Shown: in pieces, positions 25,063-34,222 of the stretch
Layout: every line of letters starts with the position of its first letter
How positions within the stretch are numbered: the first letter of the stretch is position 1
Origin: an uncultured Bacteroidia bacterium
GTDB lineage: Bacteria; Bacteroidota; Bacteroidia; Bacteroidales; UBA932
Direction of reading: 5' to 3'
Length of the DNA: 64,000 bases
NCBI GenBank assembly: GCA_902788095.1
Contig: CADAIT010000007.1
Location: 1-64,000 of the forward strand
Notes under the pieces: generated by a model
The model's database searches: none
Told to the model about the DNA's origin: nothing
What the model saw: the letters and a program-made list of their open reading frames with translations, nothing else
Translations under genes and position numbers: made by a program

Positions 25063-26484
25063 TTAATTCTTTGTTCTTTTCAGTTTGGATACGAGGGTGA
25101 TAAGCAGGGAACCCAGGATGCCGGAGCAGAGGGAGCCCAAGAGGACGGCGATTTTTCCGGCGTCCCGCAGGTGCTGGGTCACTTCCGGGGCAATACCCGG
25201 CCCGGCGAACGACAAGGTGTCCACGAAGATACTCATGGTAAAGCCGATACCGCCCAGGCAGGCCACCGCAAAAAGCATGGGCCAGGACGCCTTGGCCGGC
25301 ATGACGCCCACTTTGCACTTGATGGCAATCCAGGAGGCCAGCGTAATGCCCACCGGCTTACCCAGCAGCAGGCCCAGGAAAACGCCCAGCCCGACGCTGC
25401 CCAGTACCGGGTCTATCGACTTGAACACGTTGAAATAGGACACGTCCGTAATCTCCACCCCGGCATTGGCCAGGGCAAACACCGGCATGATGAGGAAGTT
25501 CACGATGGGGTTCAGCTTGTGCTCCAGCCGGTAGGACGGCGGAATGGTCTTCTTGGTGAGGCTGGACAGCCGGCGCAGGTGGTAACGCTCCGGCCCGTTG
25601 GGGAACGGCTCGTTGGTATGAACCGATTCGGCCTCGATGAGCCCGTCCCACAGAATACGCGCCCGGCGGTGGAACTTGGCCTTGTTGTAACGGGCTTCCA
25701 TCGGGATGAACATGGCCATCACCACGCCCGTCATGGTGGCATGGATGCCGCTGTAATAGAACAGGAACCAGACAATGATGGCCGGAACCATGTAGAAGCC
25801 TATCCGTTTCTCGCCGAGTTTCTTCATCAGGGCCACGAAGAGAATCATCACAAGGGCAAGGCCCAGCAGGGGCATGTGGATGTTGCCGCCGTAGAACAGC
25901 GCCACCACCAGGATGGCGATAAGGTCGTCGGCAATGGCGAGCGCCGTCAGGAAAACTTTCAGCGAAACGGGCACTTTGTCACCCAGAATGGACAGGATGC
26001 CGACGGCGAAGGCGATATCCGTCGCCGTAGGAATTCCCCAACCGGAGCCGGCCTGCGTCCCATGATTGACGATGGTGAAGATAAGCGCCGGGGCAAATAC
26101 GCCGCCAAAAGCGGCTATCACCGGCAGGATGGCTTTCTTGAAGGACGACAGCTCCCCGCACACCACTTCGCGCTTGATTTCCAGGCCCACCGTGAAGAAG
26201 AAAACCACCATCAGGATGTCGTTGATGAACTTCTCCATGGTCATGCCGCGCGGGAAGAACCAATCCACCGCCCCGTCCGGCGAGGCGATGTGCATGGTGA
26301 ATTCCGTATGCAGGAAATTATGATAGGCTTCCTTGGTAAAAGGAAGGTTGGCCAACAGCATGGCCATTACCACACAAGCCAGCAGGATGACGCCGTTGGC
26401 CCAGGGCTGTTTGCGGAAACTGCTCTGGGATATGGAAAAATTGTGGACTTCTTTGTTCCACCAATAAATAGGAATCAATGCCAT
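25063..26484 (-). CDS. nhaA: Na+/H+ antiporter NhaA
   Basis: A 473-residue inner-membrane sodium/proton antiporter with about 12 helices. The core motif with the paired Asp of the ion site is seen in FLTALAIADDLIAILVVALF, and GWGIPTATDIAFAVGILSIL is the adjacent conserved segment. GGIGFTMSIFVDTLSF near the end is also typical. It is somewhat longer than E. coli NhaA (388), owing to an insert of about 60 residues after the RYNKAKFHRRARILWDGL segment, as in other Bacteroidota. It and fabG lie in the same direction, 47 bases apart. Confidence 0.95.
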   Translation of the reverse strand: MALIPIYWWNKEVHNFSISQSSFRKQPWANGVILLACVVMAMLLANLPFTKEAYHNFLHTEFTMHIASPDGAVDWFFPRGMTMEKFINDILMVVFFFTVGLEIKREVVCGELSSFKKAILPVIAAFGGVFAPALIFTIVNHGTQAGSGWGIPTATDIAFAVGILSILGDKVPVSLKVFLTALAIADDLIAILVVALFYGGNIHMPLLGLALVMILFVALMKKLGEKRIGFYMVPAIIVWFLFYYSGIHATMTGVVMAMFIPMEARYNKAKFHRRARILWDGLIEAESVHTNEPFPNGPERYHLRRLSSLTKKTIPPSYRLEHKLNPIVNFLIMPVFALANAGVEITDVSYFNVFKSIDPVLGSVGLGVFLGLLLGKPVGITLASWIAIKCKVGVMPAKASWPMLFAVACLGGIGFTMSIFVDTLSFAGPGIAPEVTQHLRDAGKIAVLLGSLCSGILGSLLITLVSKLKRTKN

Positions 26485-26496
26485 AGTCTAAAAACA

Positions 26497-26552
26497 GATT
26501 CTTCGCTGCGTCCGGCATGACACGCGGTCATCCTGAACGAAGCGAAGCGTCT
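26497..26552. repeat. Inverted doublet of REP-like sequences
   Basis: GATTCTTCGCTGCGTCCGGC then ATGACA (26497-26522) and, reversed, GTCATCCTGAACGAAGCGAA then GCGTCT (26527-26552) face each other across 4 bases. The doublet can form one long hairpin and fills the gap between ahcY and nhaA. Confidence 0.8.
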
Positions 26553-27790
26553 TATCCATAAATATACTTATGTTGTTCAGGTGTAAGCGTGTCTGTCTTC
26601 ACGCCCCAGTCCGCCAGTTTGCGGAAGGCGACTTCCCGGTCTATCTCGCGCGGAACATTGTTCAGGCGCTCCTGCAGGCGGCCGCGATGCTCCACCAGGT
26701 AGCGTGCGCTGAGCGCCTGGATGGCGAAGGACATGTCCATGATTTCTGCAGGATGGCCGTCACCGGCGGCCAGGTTCACCAATCGGCCCTCCGCGATGAT
26801 GTAAACGGTACGGCCGTTCTCCAGGGTGTACGCATGGATGTTGTTCCTGGCGGGCCGATGCGACACCGCCATGGCCCTGAGTTTGGCCACGGCCACCTCC
26901 ACGTCGAAGTGCCCGGCGTTGCAGCAGATGGCCCCATCCTTCATCTTGAGGAAATGCTCCGGGCCAATCACGTCCTTGCAGCCGGTAACGGTGATGAAGA
27001 AATCGCCCAGCGGTGCGGCCTCCAGCATGGGCATCACTTTGAAACCGTCCATCACCGCCTCCATGGCCTTCACGGAGTCCACTTCCGTGACGATAACCTC
27101 CGCGCCCAGGCCTTTGGCGCGCATGGCGACGCCCTTGCCGCACCAGCCGTATCCGGCCACCACCACGTTCTTCCCCGCCACGATGAGGTTGGTGGTGCGG
27201 TTGATGCCGTCCCACACGCTCTGGCCGGTGCCGTAGCGGTTGTCGAACAGGTGTTTGCAGTCTGCGTCGTTCACCAGCATCATGGGGAACTTGAGCGCGC
27301 CGGCGGCGTCCATGGCCTTCAGGCGCAGGATGCCGGTGGTGGTTTCCTCGCAGCCGCCAATCACGCCCGGAACCAGCTCCGGGAACTCCTTGTGCAGGGT
27401 GGTTACCAGGTCGCCGCCATCGTCAATGATAATATTGGGACCGGCCGACAGGACGCGGCGGATGTCCGCGAAGTATTCCTCCTGAGTGCAGCCGTGGATG
27501 GCGAAGACGTTGAGGCCCTCGTGCACCAGCGCGGCGGCCACGTCGTCCTGGGTGCTCAGCGGGTTGGAACCGGTGATGTACATGTCAGCTCCACCGGCGG
27601 CCAAAACTTCGCACAGATGGGCCGTCTTGGCCTCCAGATGCACGCTCAGGGCCACCTTGAGGCCTTTGAAAGGCTGCGTCTTCTCAAAATCCTTCTGAAT
27701 GCCGTCCAGCAGGGGCATGTGGCTCCGCACCCAGCTCAGTTTGAGCTCTCCGCTTTCCCACAGGTTGATGTCTTTAATATGACTTGCCAT
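26552..27790 (-). CDS. ahcY: Adenosylhomocysteinase
   Basis: A 412-residue S-adenosylhomocysteine hydrolase that splits SAH to adenosine and homocysteine. The NAD-binding segment VAGYGWCGKGVAMRAKGLGA, the substrate region ITGSNPLSTQDDVAAAL and a C-terminal PEQHKYIYG (usual ending DQxxYxx) are present. It lacks the 40-residue insert of eukaryotic enzymes, like other short bacterial and archaeal forms. The ATG at 27790 (MASHIKDINL) is chosen because the 64 residues of open frame upstream show no family similarity and cover the promoter. Confidence 0.96.
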   Translation of the reverse strand: MASHIKDINLWESGELKLSWVRSHMPLLDGIQKDFEKTQPFKGLKVALSVHLEAKTAHLCEVLAAGGADMYITGSNPLSTQDDVAAALVHEGLNVFAIHGCTQEEYFADIRRVLSAGPNIIIDDGGDLVTTLHKEFPELVPGVIGGCEETTTGILRLKAMDAAGALKFPMMLVNDADCKHLFDNRYGTGQSVWDGINRTTNLIVAGKNVVVAGYGWCGKGVAMRAKGLGAEVIVTEVDSVKAMEAVMDGFKVMPMLEAAPLGDFFITVTGCKDVIGPEHFLKMKDGAICCNAGHFDVEVAVAKLRAMAVSHRPARNNIHAYTLENGRTVYIIAEGRLVNLAAGDGHPAEIMDMSFAIQALSARYLVEHRGRLQERLNNVPREIDREVAFRKLADWGVKTDTLTPEQHKYIYG

Positions 27791-27811
27791 AGCTCTTTGT
27801 TGAAAGGAATG

Positions 27812-27819
27812 CAAAGTTA
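27812..27819 (-). promoter_or_regulatory. -7 promoter box of ahcY (TAACTTTG)
   Basis: TAACTTTG on the minus strand 21 bases before the ahcY ATG. It lies back to back with the promoter of the aminopeptidase gene at 27833. Confidence 0.65.
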
Positions 27820-27832
27820 ACAAAAAAATGGC

Positions 27833-27840
27833 TACCTTTG
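27833..27840 (+). promoter_or_regulatory. -7 promoter box of aminopeptidase P (TACCTTTG)
   Basis: TACCTTTG lies 23 bases before the ATG at 27864. The divergent ahcY promoter is only 13 bases away. Confidence 0.65.
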
Positions 27841-27863
27841 AGAAATAAAAACCATTCTTGACT

Positions 27864-29249
27864 ATGTTTGCAAAAGAAGTGTATGTCCGGCGCCGGACCA
27901 CGCTCCTGCAGAAAATGCAGGAAGCCGGGGAAAAGGATCTCATCCTGTTTGTGGGCAATGCAGATGCGCCCGCACAATACAAAGATAACTGCTACAAATG
28001 GCGCCAGGACAGCTCCTGGCTGTATTTCATGGGCTTGGACGAGCCGCTGATGGGCGCCCTGCTGGATATCGACACGGGAACGGAAACCCTCTTTGCCGAC
28101 GATGTGGACATCGACGACATCATCTGGATGGGACCGCAGCCCTCCGTCCGCTCCAAGGCCGACGCCGTGGGCGTGGCCGGGACGCAGCCTTACGGCGCCC
28201 TGGAGCAGGCCGTGGCCGCCGCCCTTGCCGCCGGACGCATGATTCACTTCCTGCCGCCGTCCCGCTACTACAATATCCTCAAGCTGCAGCAGCTGGTTCC
28301 GGGCGGAACGCCCTCGGAGACGCTGGTGAAGGCCGTCATCTCCATGCGCCTTATCAAGGAAGACATTGAAATTGAAGCCATTGACGCCGCCTGCGCCCTG
28401 GGTTACGAAATGCACACCGTGGCGCGGGATGCGATTGTCCCGGGCATTGTCGAACAGGACATCGTGGGAAAAATGGAAGGCGTGGCGCTGGCCAAGGGCT
28501 GGGGCGTATCCTTCCCCACCATCCTCACCCAGCACGGGGAAACGCTGCACAACCATATTCACGACAAAATCATCGAGCCGGGCAAGCTCATGGTGATAGA
28601 CGCCGGCGTGGAGAGCAATGCCCACTACGCCTCCGACTTCACCCGTACCTACCCGACCGCCGGAAAATTCACCCCGAAACAGCGGGAGGTGTACCAGATT
28701 GTCTATGAATGCAATGAGCTGGCCTTCCAAATGGCCCGGCCCGGCATCACCTACCGGGAAGTGCACCTGGCCACGGCCCGCAAGATGTTGGAGGGCTTAT
28801 CGGCCCTGGGCATCGTGAAGGGAGACCTGGACGAGATGGTGGCGAAGGGCATCGCCGGCCTGTTCCAGCCGCACGGCCTGGGCCACAACATGGGCCTGGA
28901 CGTCCACGACATGGAAGACCTGGGCGAAAACCTGGTGGGATACGACCCGGACCAGCAACGTGCCAAACAGCTGGGACTGCGCTCCTTGCGTATGGCCCGC
29001 CGCCTGCGGCCCGGCCACGTGATTACGGACGAACCCGGCATCTACTTCATCCCCGCCCTCATCGAGAAGTTCAAGAAAGAGGGCCTGGGCTACGACTTCG
29101 TGAACTACGCCAAGCTGGAAAGCTATTACGACTTCGGCGGCATCCGCATCGAGGACGATGTCCTCATCACCCCCGACGGCGCCCGGCGCCTGGGGCCCAA
29201 ACGCCTCCCCGCATCCCCGGACGAGGTAGAGGCCGCCATGGAAAAATAA
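27864..29249 (+). CDS. Aminopeptidase P family protein (M24B, Xaa-Pro)
   Basis: A 461-residue metallopeptidase expected to remove N-terminal residues before proline. The N-terminal creatinase-like domain (DLILFVGNADAPAQYKDNCY) is followed by the pita-bread catalytic domain. Metal ligands are in VIDAGVESNAHYASDFTRTYP, the His in GLGHNMGLDVHD, and the Glu residues in ITDEPGIYFIP and GGIRIEDDVLITPDG. No signal peptide, so cytoplasmic. The ATG at 27864 follows the -7 box; an in-frame TTG at 27858 is less likely. Length matches E. coli PepP (441). Confidence 0.93.
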   Translation: MFAKEVYVRRRTTLLQKMQEAGEKDLILFVGNADAPAQYKDNCYKWRQDSSWLYFMGLDEPLMGALLDIDTGTETLFADDVDIDDIIWMGPQPSVRSKADAVGVAGTQPYGALEQAVAAALAAGRMIHFLPPSRYYNILKLQQLVPGGTPSETLVKAVISMRLIKEDIEIEAIDAACALGYEMHTVARDAIVPGIVEQDIVGKMEGVALAKGWGVSFPTILTQHGETLHNHIHDKIIEPGKLMVIDAGVESNAHYASDFTRTYPTAGKFTPKQREVYQIVYECNELAFQMARPGITYREVHLATARKMLEGLSALGIVKGDLDEMVAKGIAGLFQPHGLGHNMGLDVHDMEDLGENLVGYDPDQQRAKQLGLRSLRMARRLRPGHVITDEPGIYFIPALIEKFKKEGLGYDFVNYAKLESYYDFGGIRIEDDVLITPDGARRLGPKRLPASPDEVEAAMEK

Positions 29250-29267
29250 TTCAACGCTGTTTAAATC

Positions 29268-29774
29268 ATGAAAATCCTCGTAGCACAAAAGGCCGATGCG
29301 GAGACCTTGGCCAACTTTTTCCTCTCGCACATTGATGCACACCGGGAATACATTTCCCACGGAGAAATCCAGATGGGCGTGGGTGTGGGCCGGATGGTCA
29401 ACAACTTATTGGAGGCGGAACCCGCTCCGGAAGCCCGGGAAAAATGGATAAAATACATTGAGGCGATGCTTGCCGACAATTCTGTAGCCGCCGTATGGAA
29501 AGCCGTGGAGGGCGATGAAATGGTGGGCATGGCCGTGGCGGACATTGAAGATGCCGGGGACGCTCCCTTCGGCATGGTGTGCGACGTCCTGGTAAAAGAA
29601 GACTACCGCGGCCACGGAACCGGCGGCGCCCTCTTGCAGACGGCCATCGACTGGCTCCGCAGCAAGGGGGTAAAAGACATCTATCTGGAGAGTGGAAAAA
29701 ACAACCACGCCGCCCACAAATTCTTTGAGAAACGAGGCTTCGCGCACGTAAGCGAAATTTACAAACTGGGCTGA
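29268..29774 (+). CDS. GNAT family N-acetyltransferase
   Basis: A 168-residue GNAT protein. The acetyl-CoA loop is seen in VLVKEDYRGHGTGGALLQTA (motif A, R/Q-x-x-G-x-G/A) and the C-terminal part in ESGKNNHAAHKFFEKRGFAHV. The substrate, small molecule or protein, cannot be told. It starts 18 bases after the aminopeptidase gene and is probably in the same operon. Confidence 0.88.
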   Translation: MKILVAQKADAETLANFFLSHIDAHREYISHGEIQMGVGVGRMVNNLLEAEPAPEAREKWIKYIEAMLADNSVAAVWKAVEGDEMVGMAVADIEDAGDAPFGMVCDVLVKEDYRGHGTGGALLQTAIDWLRSKGVKDIYLESGKNNHAAHKFFEKRGFAHVSEIYKLG

Positions 29775-29800
29775 AGATTGCGAAAAAAGAATTATTGTTA

Positions 29801-29808
29801 TACCTTTG
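29801..29808 (+). promoter_or_regulatory. -7 promoter box (TACCTTTG)
   Basis: TACCTTTG with a TTG about 20 bases upstream, 41 bases before the lipoprotein ATG at 29850. Confidence 0.6.
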
Positions 29809-29849
29809 CAGGCTGAAAAGTGTATTTTTTACTAAATAATTCGAAAGCT

Positions 29850-30377
29850 ATGAAAAAATTATTTGTCGCCGTGGCTGCACTGGCCACCCTGCTCTTTGTG
29901 AGCTGCAACAAGGAATCCCAGTATCCCACCCTTATCGAAGGCACCTGGGAGGTTAAAAGCGGCTCTGCCGCCATCACCAAAAACGGCAAGCCCGTAACCG
30001 TCGATACTTTTATCACAGACATGGCCGCCCTTGAGGGTCAGACCGTCGAGATTCCCGAGTCCATCAAACAGGAACTCCAGAAAGCGTTCGACGAAATGTC
30101 CAACCCCAAAACTTTCCCCGAGGGAGCCACCCTTACCTTCAAGGAAGGGAAAGTGAGCACCACCGAGGGCATCGGCGGCAGCACCTACACCATCAGCGGC
30201 AATACCCTTACCCTCAATATTGACGGCGATTCCGTTCCCTTCACCATCGAGACGCTCACCGCCACGGACCTGGTACTCTCTACCGACTCCTCCAATTTTT
30301 CCACTTCCACTCAGGGCGATATGTTCAAGAGAGCCGGCTACGTCATGACCATGACCATTACCTTCAAGAAAAAATAA
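29850..30377 (+). CDS. Small lipocalin-like lipoprotein
   Basis: A 175-residue predicted lipoprotein: MKKLFVAVAALATLLFVSCN with the Cys at residue 19. The mature part begins LIEGTWEVKSG, like the G-x-W motif of lipocalin-like domains, and continues in beta strands (GATLTFKEGKVSTTEGIGGS, YTISGNTLTLNI). Such proteins are common in Bacteroidales and have no known ligand. The ATG at 29850 begins the signal peptide. A terminator follows at 30395. Confidence 0.78.
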   Translation: MKKLFVAVAALATLLFVSCNKESQYPTLIEGTWEVKSGSAAITKNGKPVTVDTFITDMAALEGQTVEIPESIKQELQKAFDEMSNPKTFPEGATLTFKEGKVSTTEGIGGSTYTISGNTLTLNIDGDSVPFTIETLTATDLVLSTDSSNFSTSTQGDMFKRAGYVMTMTITFKKK

Positions 30378-30394
30378 TTCCTGAATGTTCGATA

Positions 30395-30431
30395 AAAAAG
30401 TCCGAAGCGATTTTGCTCCGGACTTTTTTTG
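30395..30431. terminator. Bidirectional terminator
   Basis: AAAAAAGTCCG and CGGACTTTTTTT flank a short stem-loop (AAGC-GATTTT-GCTC). It has an A tract on one side and a T tract on the other, so it can end both the plus-strand lipoprotein transcript and the minus-strand guaB-guaA transcript. Confidence 0.85.
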
Positions 30432-30445
30432 TACCTTTCCAGCCG

Positions 30446-31429
30446 CTATTCCCACTCGATGGTGCCCGTGGGCTTGGGGGTGAGGTCGTACAGTACGCGG
30501 TTTACGCCCGGGACCTCGGTCACGATGCGCCGGGTAATGTGATGCAGGACCGGGTAAGGAATTTCCTCGATGGTGGCGGTCATGGCGTCGCGGGTGTTCA
30601 CGGCACGGATAATCACCGGCCAGTCCCAGCTGCGTTTGTCGTCCTTTACGCCCGTGGATTTATAATCCGGAACGATGGTGAAATACTGCCAAACCTTGTC
30701 CGCCAGGCCGTTTATCTCGAATTCTTCGCGCAGGATGGCGTCGCTCTCGCGAAGTGCAGCCAGGCGGTCGCGGGTGATGGCGCCGGTGCAGCGCACGCCC
30801 AGGCCGGGGCCCGGGAACGGCTGACGGTTCACCATGCTCTCCGGCAGGCCCAGTTCCTTGCCCACCACGCGGACCTCGTCCTTGAACAGAAGTTTGACGG
30901 GCTCCACCAGTTCGAACTGCAGGTCCTCCGGCAGGCCGCCCACATTGTGGTGAGACTTCACGGGGCCGGATTCCAGGATGTCCGGATAAATGGTTCCCTG
31001 CGCCAGGAAGCGGATGCCTTCCAGTTTGCGGGCCTCTTCTTCAAAAACGCGGATGAACTCCGCGCCGATGATTTTGCGCTTTTGCTCGGGATCGGCCACG
31101 CCGGCAAGCTTGTCCAGGAAACGGTCGGTGGCATCCACATACACCAGGTTGGCGTTCAACTGATCCCGGAAAACGCGGATTACCTGTTCGGGCTCCCCCT
31201 TGCGCAGGAGACCGTGGTTCACGTGCACGGCTACCAGCTGCCGGCCCACCGCCTTGATGAGCAGGGCGGCCACTACGGACGAATCCACGCCGCCGGAAAG
31301 GGCCAGAAGCACTTTTTTGTCACCAATCTGCGCCTTCAGGGCTTTCACTTGTTCGTCGATGAATTGCTGCGCCAGCGCGGGCGTTGTGATGCGCTCCATG
31401 GATGCGGGGCGGACATTGCTTGTACTCAT
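30446..31429 (-). CDS. guaA: GMP synthase, ATP-pyrophosphatase subunit only
   Basis: A 327-residue protein with the synthetase and dimerisation domains of GMP synthase: PP-loop [33 protein letters not shown], and the family C-terminus PTGTIEWE. The N-terminal class I glutaminase domain (about 190 residues) of the usual 510-residue enzyme is missing; the protein starts 37 residues before the PP-loop. Two-subunit GMP synthases of archaea use a separate glutaminase, and one may be encoded elsewhere; otherwise free ammonia would be the nitrogen source. The gene follows guaB by 21 bases and is probably cotranscribed. Confidence 0.93.
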   Translation of the reverse strand: MSTSNVRPASMERITTPALAQQFIDEQVKALKAQIGDKKVLLALSGGVDSSVVAALLIKAVGRQLVAVHVNHGLLRKGEPEQVIRVFRDQLNANLVYVDATDRFLDKLAGVADPEQKRKIIGAEFIRVFEEEARKLEGIRFLAQGTIYPDILESGPVKSHHNVGGLPEDLQFELVEPVKLLFKDEVRVVGKELGLPESMVNRQPFPGPGLGVRCTGAITRDRLAALRESDAILREEFEINGLADKVWQYFTIVPDYKSTGVKDDKRSWDWPVIIRAVNTRDAMTATIEEIPYPVLHHITRRIVTEVPGVNRVLYDLTPKPTGTIEWE

Positions 31430-31450
31430 ACGTCAGTTCGTTGTATTTAA

Positions 31451-32527
31451 TTATTTGTCGTAGTTCGGTGCTTTCTTGGCGATGCTCACATCGTGCGGAT
31501 GGTTCTCCTGCACGGTGGCGGGGCTTATCTTCACGAAGCGGGCCTTATGGAGGGCAGCCAGGTCGGCGGCTCCGCAATAGCCCATGCCGCTGCGCAGACC
31601 GCCCGTGAGCTGATAGAGGACATCGGCCACGGGGCCTTTGTACGCCACACGGGCCACGACGCCTTCCGGGACCAGCTTTTTGGCGCCCTTCTGGAAGTAA
31701 CGGTCCGCGCTGCCGGCCTGCATGGCGTCTATGCTGCCCATGCCGCGGTAGCCTTTCATCTTGACACCGTCCACTTCCACTACCTCGCCGGGGGCCTCAT
31801 CGGTGCCGGCGAACATGCTGCCGCACATGACACAGTGCGCGCCGGCGGCCAGGGCCTTGACCACATCGCCGGAATAGCGCAGGCCGCCGTCGGCAATGAC
31901 GGGGACGCTGTCACCGGCCACTCCCGCCACCTCGGCGATGGCGGTAAGCTGCGGAACACCCACGCCCGCGACGATGCGCGTGGTGCAGATGGAACCGGGG
32001 CCGATGCCCACCTTGAGGCCGTCCGCGCCCGCTGCCATGAGGTCCCTGGCAGCTTCGGCCGTGGCGATGTTGCCCACCACCACGTCCAGGCCCGGGAACA
32101 CCCCTTTGATGGCCTTCAGTGTATCTATTACGCCCTTGGAGTGCCCGTGGGCGCTGTCGAGCACCACGGCATCCACGCCGGCTTCGGCCAGCAGCTTCAC
32201 GCGATTCAGCACGTCGGGGGTGATGCCCACGCCGGCAGCCACCTGAAGCGCTTCGGCTTTCACCTTGGCCACTTCCTCGGCCTGCCGCTCCGCGCTCATG
32301 TTCTTGTGAATCACGCCGATTCCGCCCTCCCGGGCCATGGCAACGGCCATGGCGGCTTCCGTGACGGTATCCATCGCCGCGGAGGCGAAAGGGACGTCCA
32401 GGGCAATGTGCCGGGAGAATCGGCCCCGGAGGGAAACTTCGCGCGGGAGTACCTCTGAATAGGCCGGCATCAGAAGGACATCGTCGAAGGTAATGCCTTC
32501 CTGGAAAATACGGTCTTGTAGCGCCAT
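31451..32527 (-). CDS. guaB: IMP dehydrogenase lacking CBS domains
   Basis: A 358-residue IMP dehydrogenase, which oxidises IMP to XMP with NAD. The start ([16 protein letters not shown]), catalytic loop [11 protein letters not shown] with Cys181, and the flap KGYRGMGS and ARVAYKGPV are all present. The usual enzyme is about 490 residues with two CBS domains inserted in the barrel. Here the helix [20 protein letters not shown] (about residues 83-102) runs straight from one flank of the CBS insertion point to the other. CBS-less forms are known but uncommon; they lack that site of nucleotide control. Confidence 0.95.
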   Translation of the reverse strand: MALQDRIFQEGITFDDVLLMPAYSEVLPREVSLRGRFSRHIALDVPFASAAMDTVTEAAMAVAMAREGGIGVIHKNMSAERQAEEVAKVKAEALQVAAGVGITPDVLNRVKLLAEAGVDAVVLDSAHGHSKGVIDTLKAIKGVFPGLDVVVGNIATAEAARDLMAAGADGLKVGIGPGSICTTRIVAGVGVPQLTAIAEVAGVAGDSVPVIADGGLRYSGDVVKALAAGAHCVMCGSMFAGTDEAPGEVVEVDGVKMKGYRGMGSIDAMQAGSADRYFQKGAKKLVPEGVVARVAYKGPVADVLYQLTGGLRSGMGYCGAADLAALHKARFVKISPATVQENHPHDVSIAKKAPNYDK

Positions 32528-32551
32528 ACGTTCTTTATCTAAAAAAATCCT

Positions 32552-32559
32552 TATCTTTG
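32552..32559 (+). promoter_or_regulatory. -7 promoter box (TATCTTTG), leaderless spacing
   Basis: TATCTTTG ends 6 bases before the ATG at 32566. Confidence 0.6.
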
Positions 32560-32565
32560 TAGCCG

Positions 32566-33069
32566 ATGAAACGCTTCACCTGCATACTGTTACTCTTTGT
32601 AGGCCTTCTGGCACAGGCCCAGGTTCGCACCTATTCGGACAACGCTTCCCAAACCTTCGTCATCGGACTGGACAACTACTTCTACGGCGAAGCCGGTTCC
32701 CTCAGCTTTGAGGCGGCCGGACAGCCTTTTCAGGCTTCCGTAGGCGCGGACGGCGTCCTTCTCGGCGGGCAGCGCCTCGGAGACGCGGGGGACATCGTCA
32801 TCGGCATCCACGACTTCACCGGAGACCGGGTCCCGGAATTTGTGATGGCCCAGCGCCTGGAAAGCGCCATCGGCCTGTGGATTTATACCCTCGACGGCAG
32901 CTCCTGGAGCCCCCTGAAAATGATATCCGTGCGCAACGCCAAAGAAGTGCGCATCTTCCGCCAGGTGGTGTCCGTGCGTCAGGGAGAAACGCTCTGCTCC
33001 TGGACCTGGCACGGGGACAAGTTCGACTACAGGGCCTCCGACGGCGGTCCGGAACCTACTTTTCCCTGA
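32566..33069 (+). CDS. Exported protein of unknown function
   Basis: A 167-residue protein with a clear signal peptide ([19 protein letters not shown]). I do not recognise the family. The mature part contains [20 protein letters not shown] and [20 protein letters not shown], the latter like an FG-GAP or EF-hand-like loop (D-x-T-x-D-x-x-P-E). It is divergent from guaB and overlaps the convergent apt gene by 14 bases. Confidence 0.7.
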   Translation: MKRFTCILLLFVGLLAQAQVRTYSDNASQTFVIGLDNYFYGEAGSLSFEAAGQPFQASVGADGVLLGGQRLGDAGDIVIGIHDFTGDRVPEFVMAQRLESAIGLWIYTLDGSSWSPLKMISVRNAKEVRIFRQVVSVRQGETLCSWTWHGDKFDYRASDGGPEPTFP

Positions 33070-33634
33070 CGTGGATGAGGGACTTCACCGGGGCAATCTC
33101 CTCCAGGCGTTCGCGGCCCGGAAGGTCGTCAATCTCGATGAGGAACACAAAATCCTTCACCTTCACTTTATATTCTTTCCCGCCGATAAGCACTTTCTGA
33201 GCGTTCAGGCCCAGGGCCAGGCCGCGTGAAGTGCCGCCTGTAGCCAGGATATCGTCAAAGAAGGTAATTTCGATGGTATCGCCGACGGGCTTGCTGGCGG
33301 CAATGTCCGAGCTGCGGAAGTACACGTGGTCCGGACCATATTCCTTCATGATTTCCACCTGCACCAAATCGCCCTCCGAGAAGGGCAGCTTGCCTTTTTT
33401 ACGCAGCGGAATCACATTCTCCACCGGGATGGCCGGGTCATAGAGCATGGGCGTCGCAAAGAGGAAACCACGGGCCTCGGGAGCGGCCACGTTGGGTGCG
33501 AGACACATGGAAGCCAGGTCCCGCGTGAGGCTGTGGAACAGCTCTTTGTCCTGGATGAAAGGAATGATGTCCACAAAGTTGACTCCCTTGATGGGAAAGT
33601 CCGGATAGAATTTGATGTACTTGCTGTAGTCCAT
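33056..33634 (-). CDS. apt: Adenine phosphoribosyltransferase family protein
   Basis: A 192-residue phosphoribosyltransferase. The start DYSKYIKFYPDFPIKGVNFV matches Apt (IxxxPDFPKxGIxF), and the PRPP-binding motif is ITFFDDILATGGT. GFLFATPMLYDPAIPV replaces the usual GFIFGxPLA loop, so specificity may differ from standard Apt. It would salvage adenine to AMP. It follows the LuxR-type regulator gene by 3 bases and is probably cotranscribed. Confidence 0.82.
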   Translation of the reverse strand: MDYSKYIKFYPDFPIKGVNFVDIIPFIQDKELFHSLTRDLASMCLAPNVAAPEARGFLFATPMLYDPAIPVENVIPLRKKGKLPFSEGDLVQVEIMKEYGPDHVYFRSSDIAASKPVGDTIEITFFDDILATGGTSRGLALGLNAQKVLIGGKEYKVKVKDFVFLIEIDDLPGRERLEEIAPVKSLIHVREK

Positions 33635-33637
33635 AGT

Positions 33638-34222
33638 TTATTCAACTGAATTCATGTCTATCAGGTTGTTGAGGAGGGCATATACCGTGAGGCCAGCCAC
33701 CGTCTTGATGCCGGTTTTGCGGGTGATGTTCTTGCGGTGGGTGATGACCGTGTAGATGGAGATGTTGTACAAATCCGCTATCTCCTTGTTGAGCATGCCC
33801 TTGGCCACGCAGATGAGGATTTCCTTTTCCCGCTGCGACAGCTCCTCCCCTTCGGCCTTGGGGACCTCCGTGCGGTCCTCCAAAGCGGCGCGGACTTTCT
33901 TGATGACGGCCGGCGGCGTGTCCATGAGGCCGATGACGCCGTCAAACTGGCGCTGCTGTTCCTCGTCCATGGGGCCGGTGGTGAAAGCGATGACGGCGGC
34001 GTCCGAATACTCGGCCACGCGGGCCTTGACGCTGCCGCGGGAGGCATAATCGAAAATGGCGGGGTCCACGATGACTGCGTCCGGAGCCATGCTCCGCAGT
34101 TCCTGGCCGGACATGTCCCGCAGGATGGCGCAGACTTCGAATTCCCCCAAGTCGTTGAACACTTGTTCCAGGCCTTTCGCAGCGATGACGGAAGGAACGA
34201 CTATGAGGATGCGCTTACTCAT
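33638..34222 (-). CDS. LuxR-type regulator with degenerate receiver domain
   Basis: A 194-residue regulator. Residues 1-115 have a receiver-like fold (ILIVVPSVIAAKGLEQVF, PDAVIVDPAIFDYAS) but lack the acidic pair near the N-terminus, so phosphorylation is doubtful. Residues 125-190 form a LuxR-type helix-turn-helix (ELSQREKEILICVAKGMLNK, YNISIYTVITHRKNITRKTG). It overlaps the upstream hemerythrin gene by 8 bases. I recall this pairing from other Bacteroidales, and it suggests a role in redox, oxygen or nitric oxide response. Confidence 0.85.
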   Translation of the reverse strand: MSKRILIVVPSVIAAKGLEQVFNDLGEFEVCAILRDMSGQELRSMAPDAVIVDPAIFDYASRGSVKARVAEYSDAAVIAFTTGPMDEEQQRQFDGVIGLMDTPPAVIKKVRAALEDRTEVPKAEGEELSQREKEILICVAKGMLNKEIADLYNISIYTVITHRKNITRKTGIKTVAGLTVYALLNNLIDMNSVE

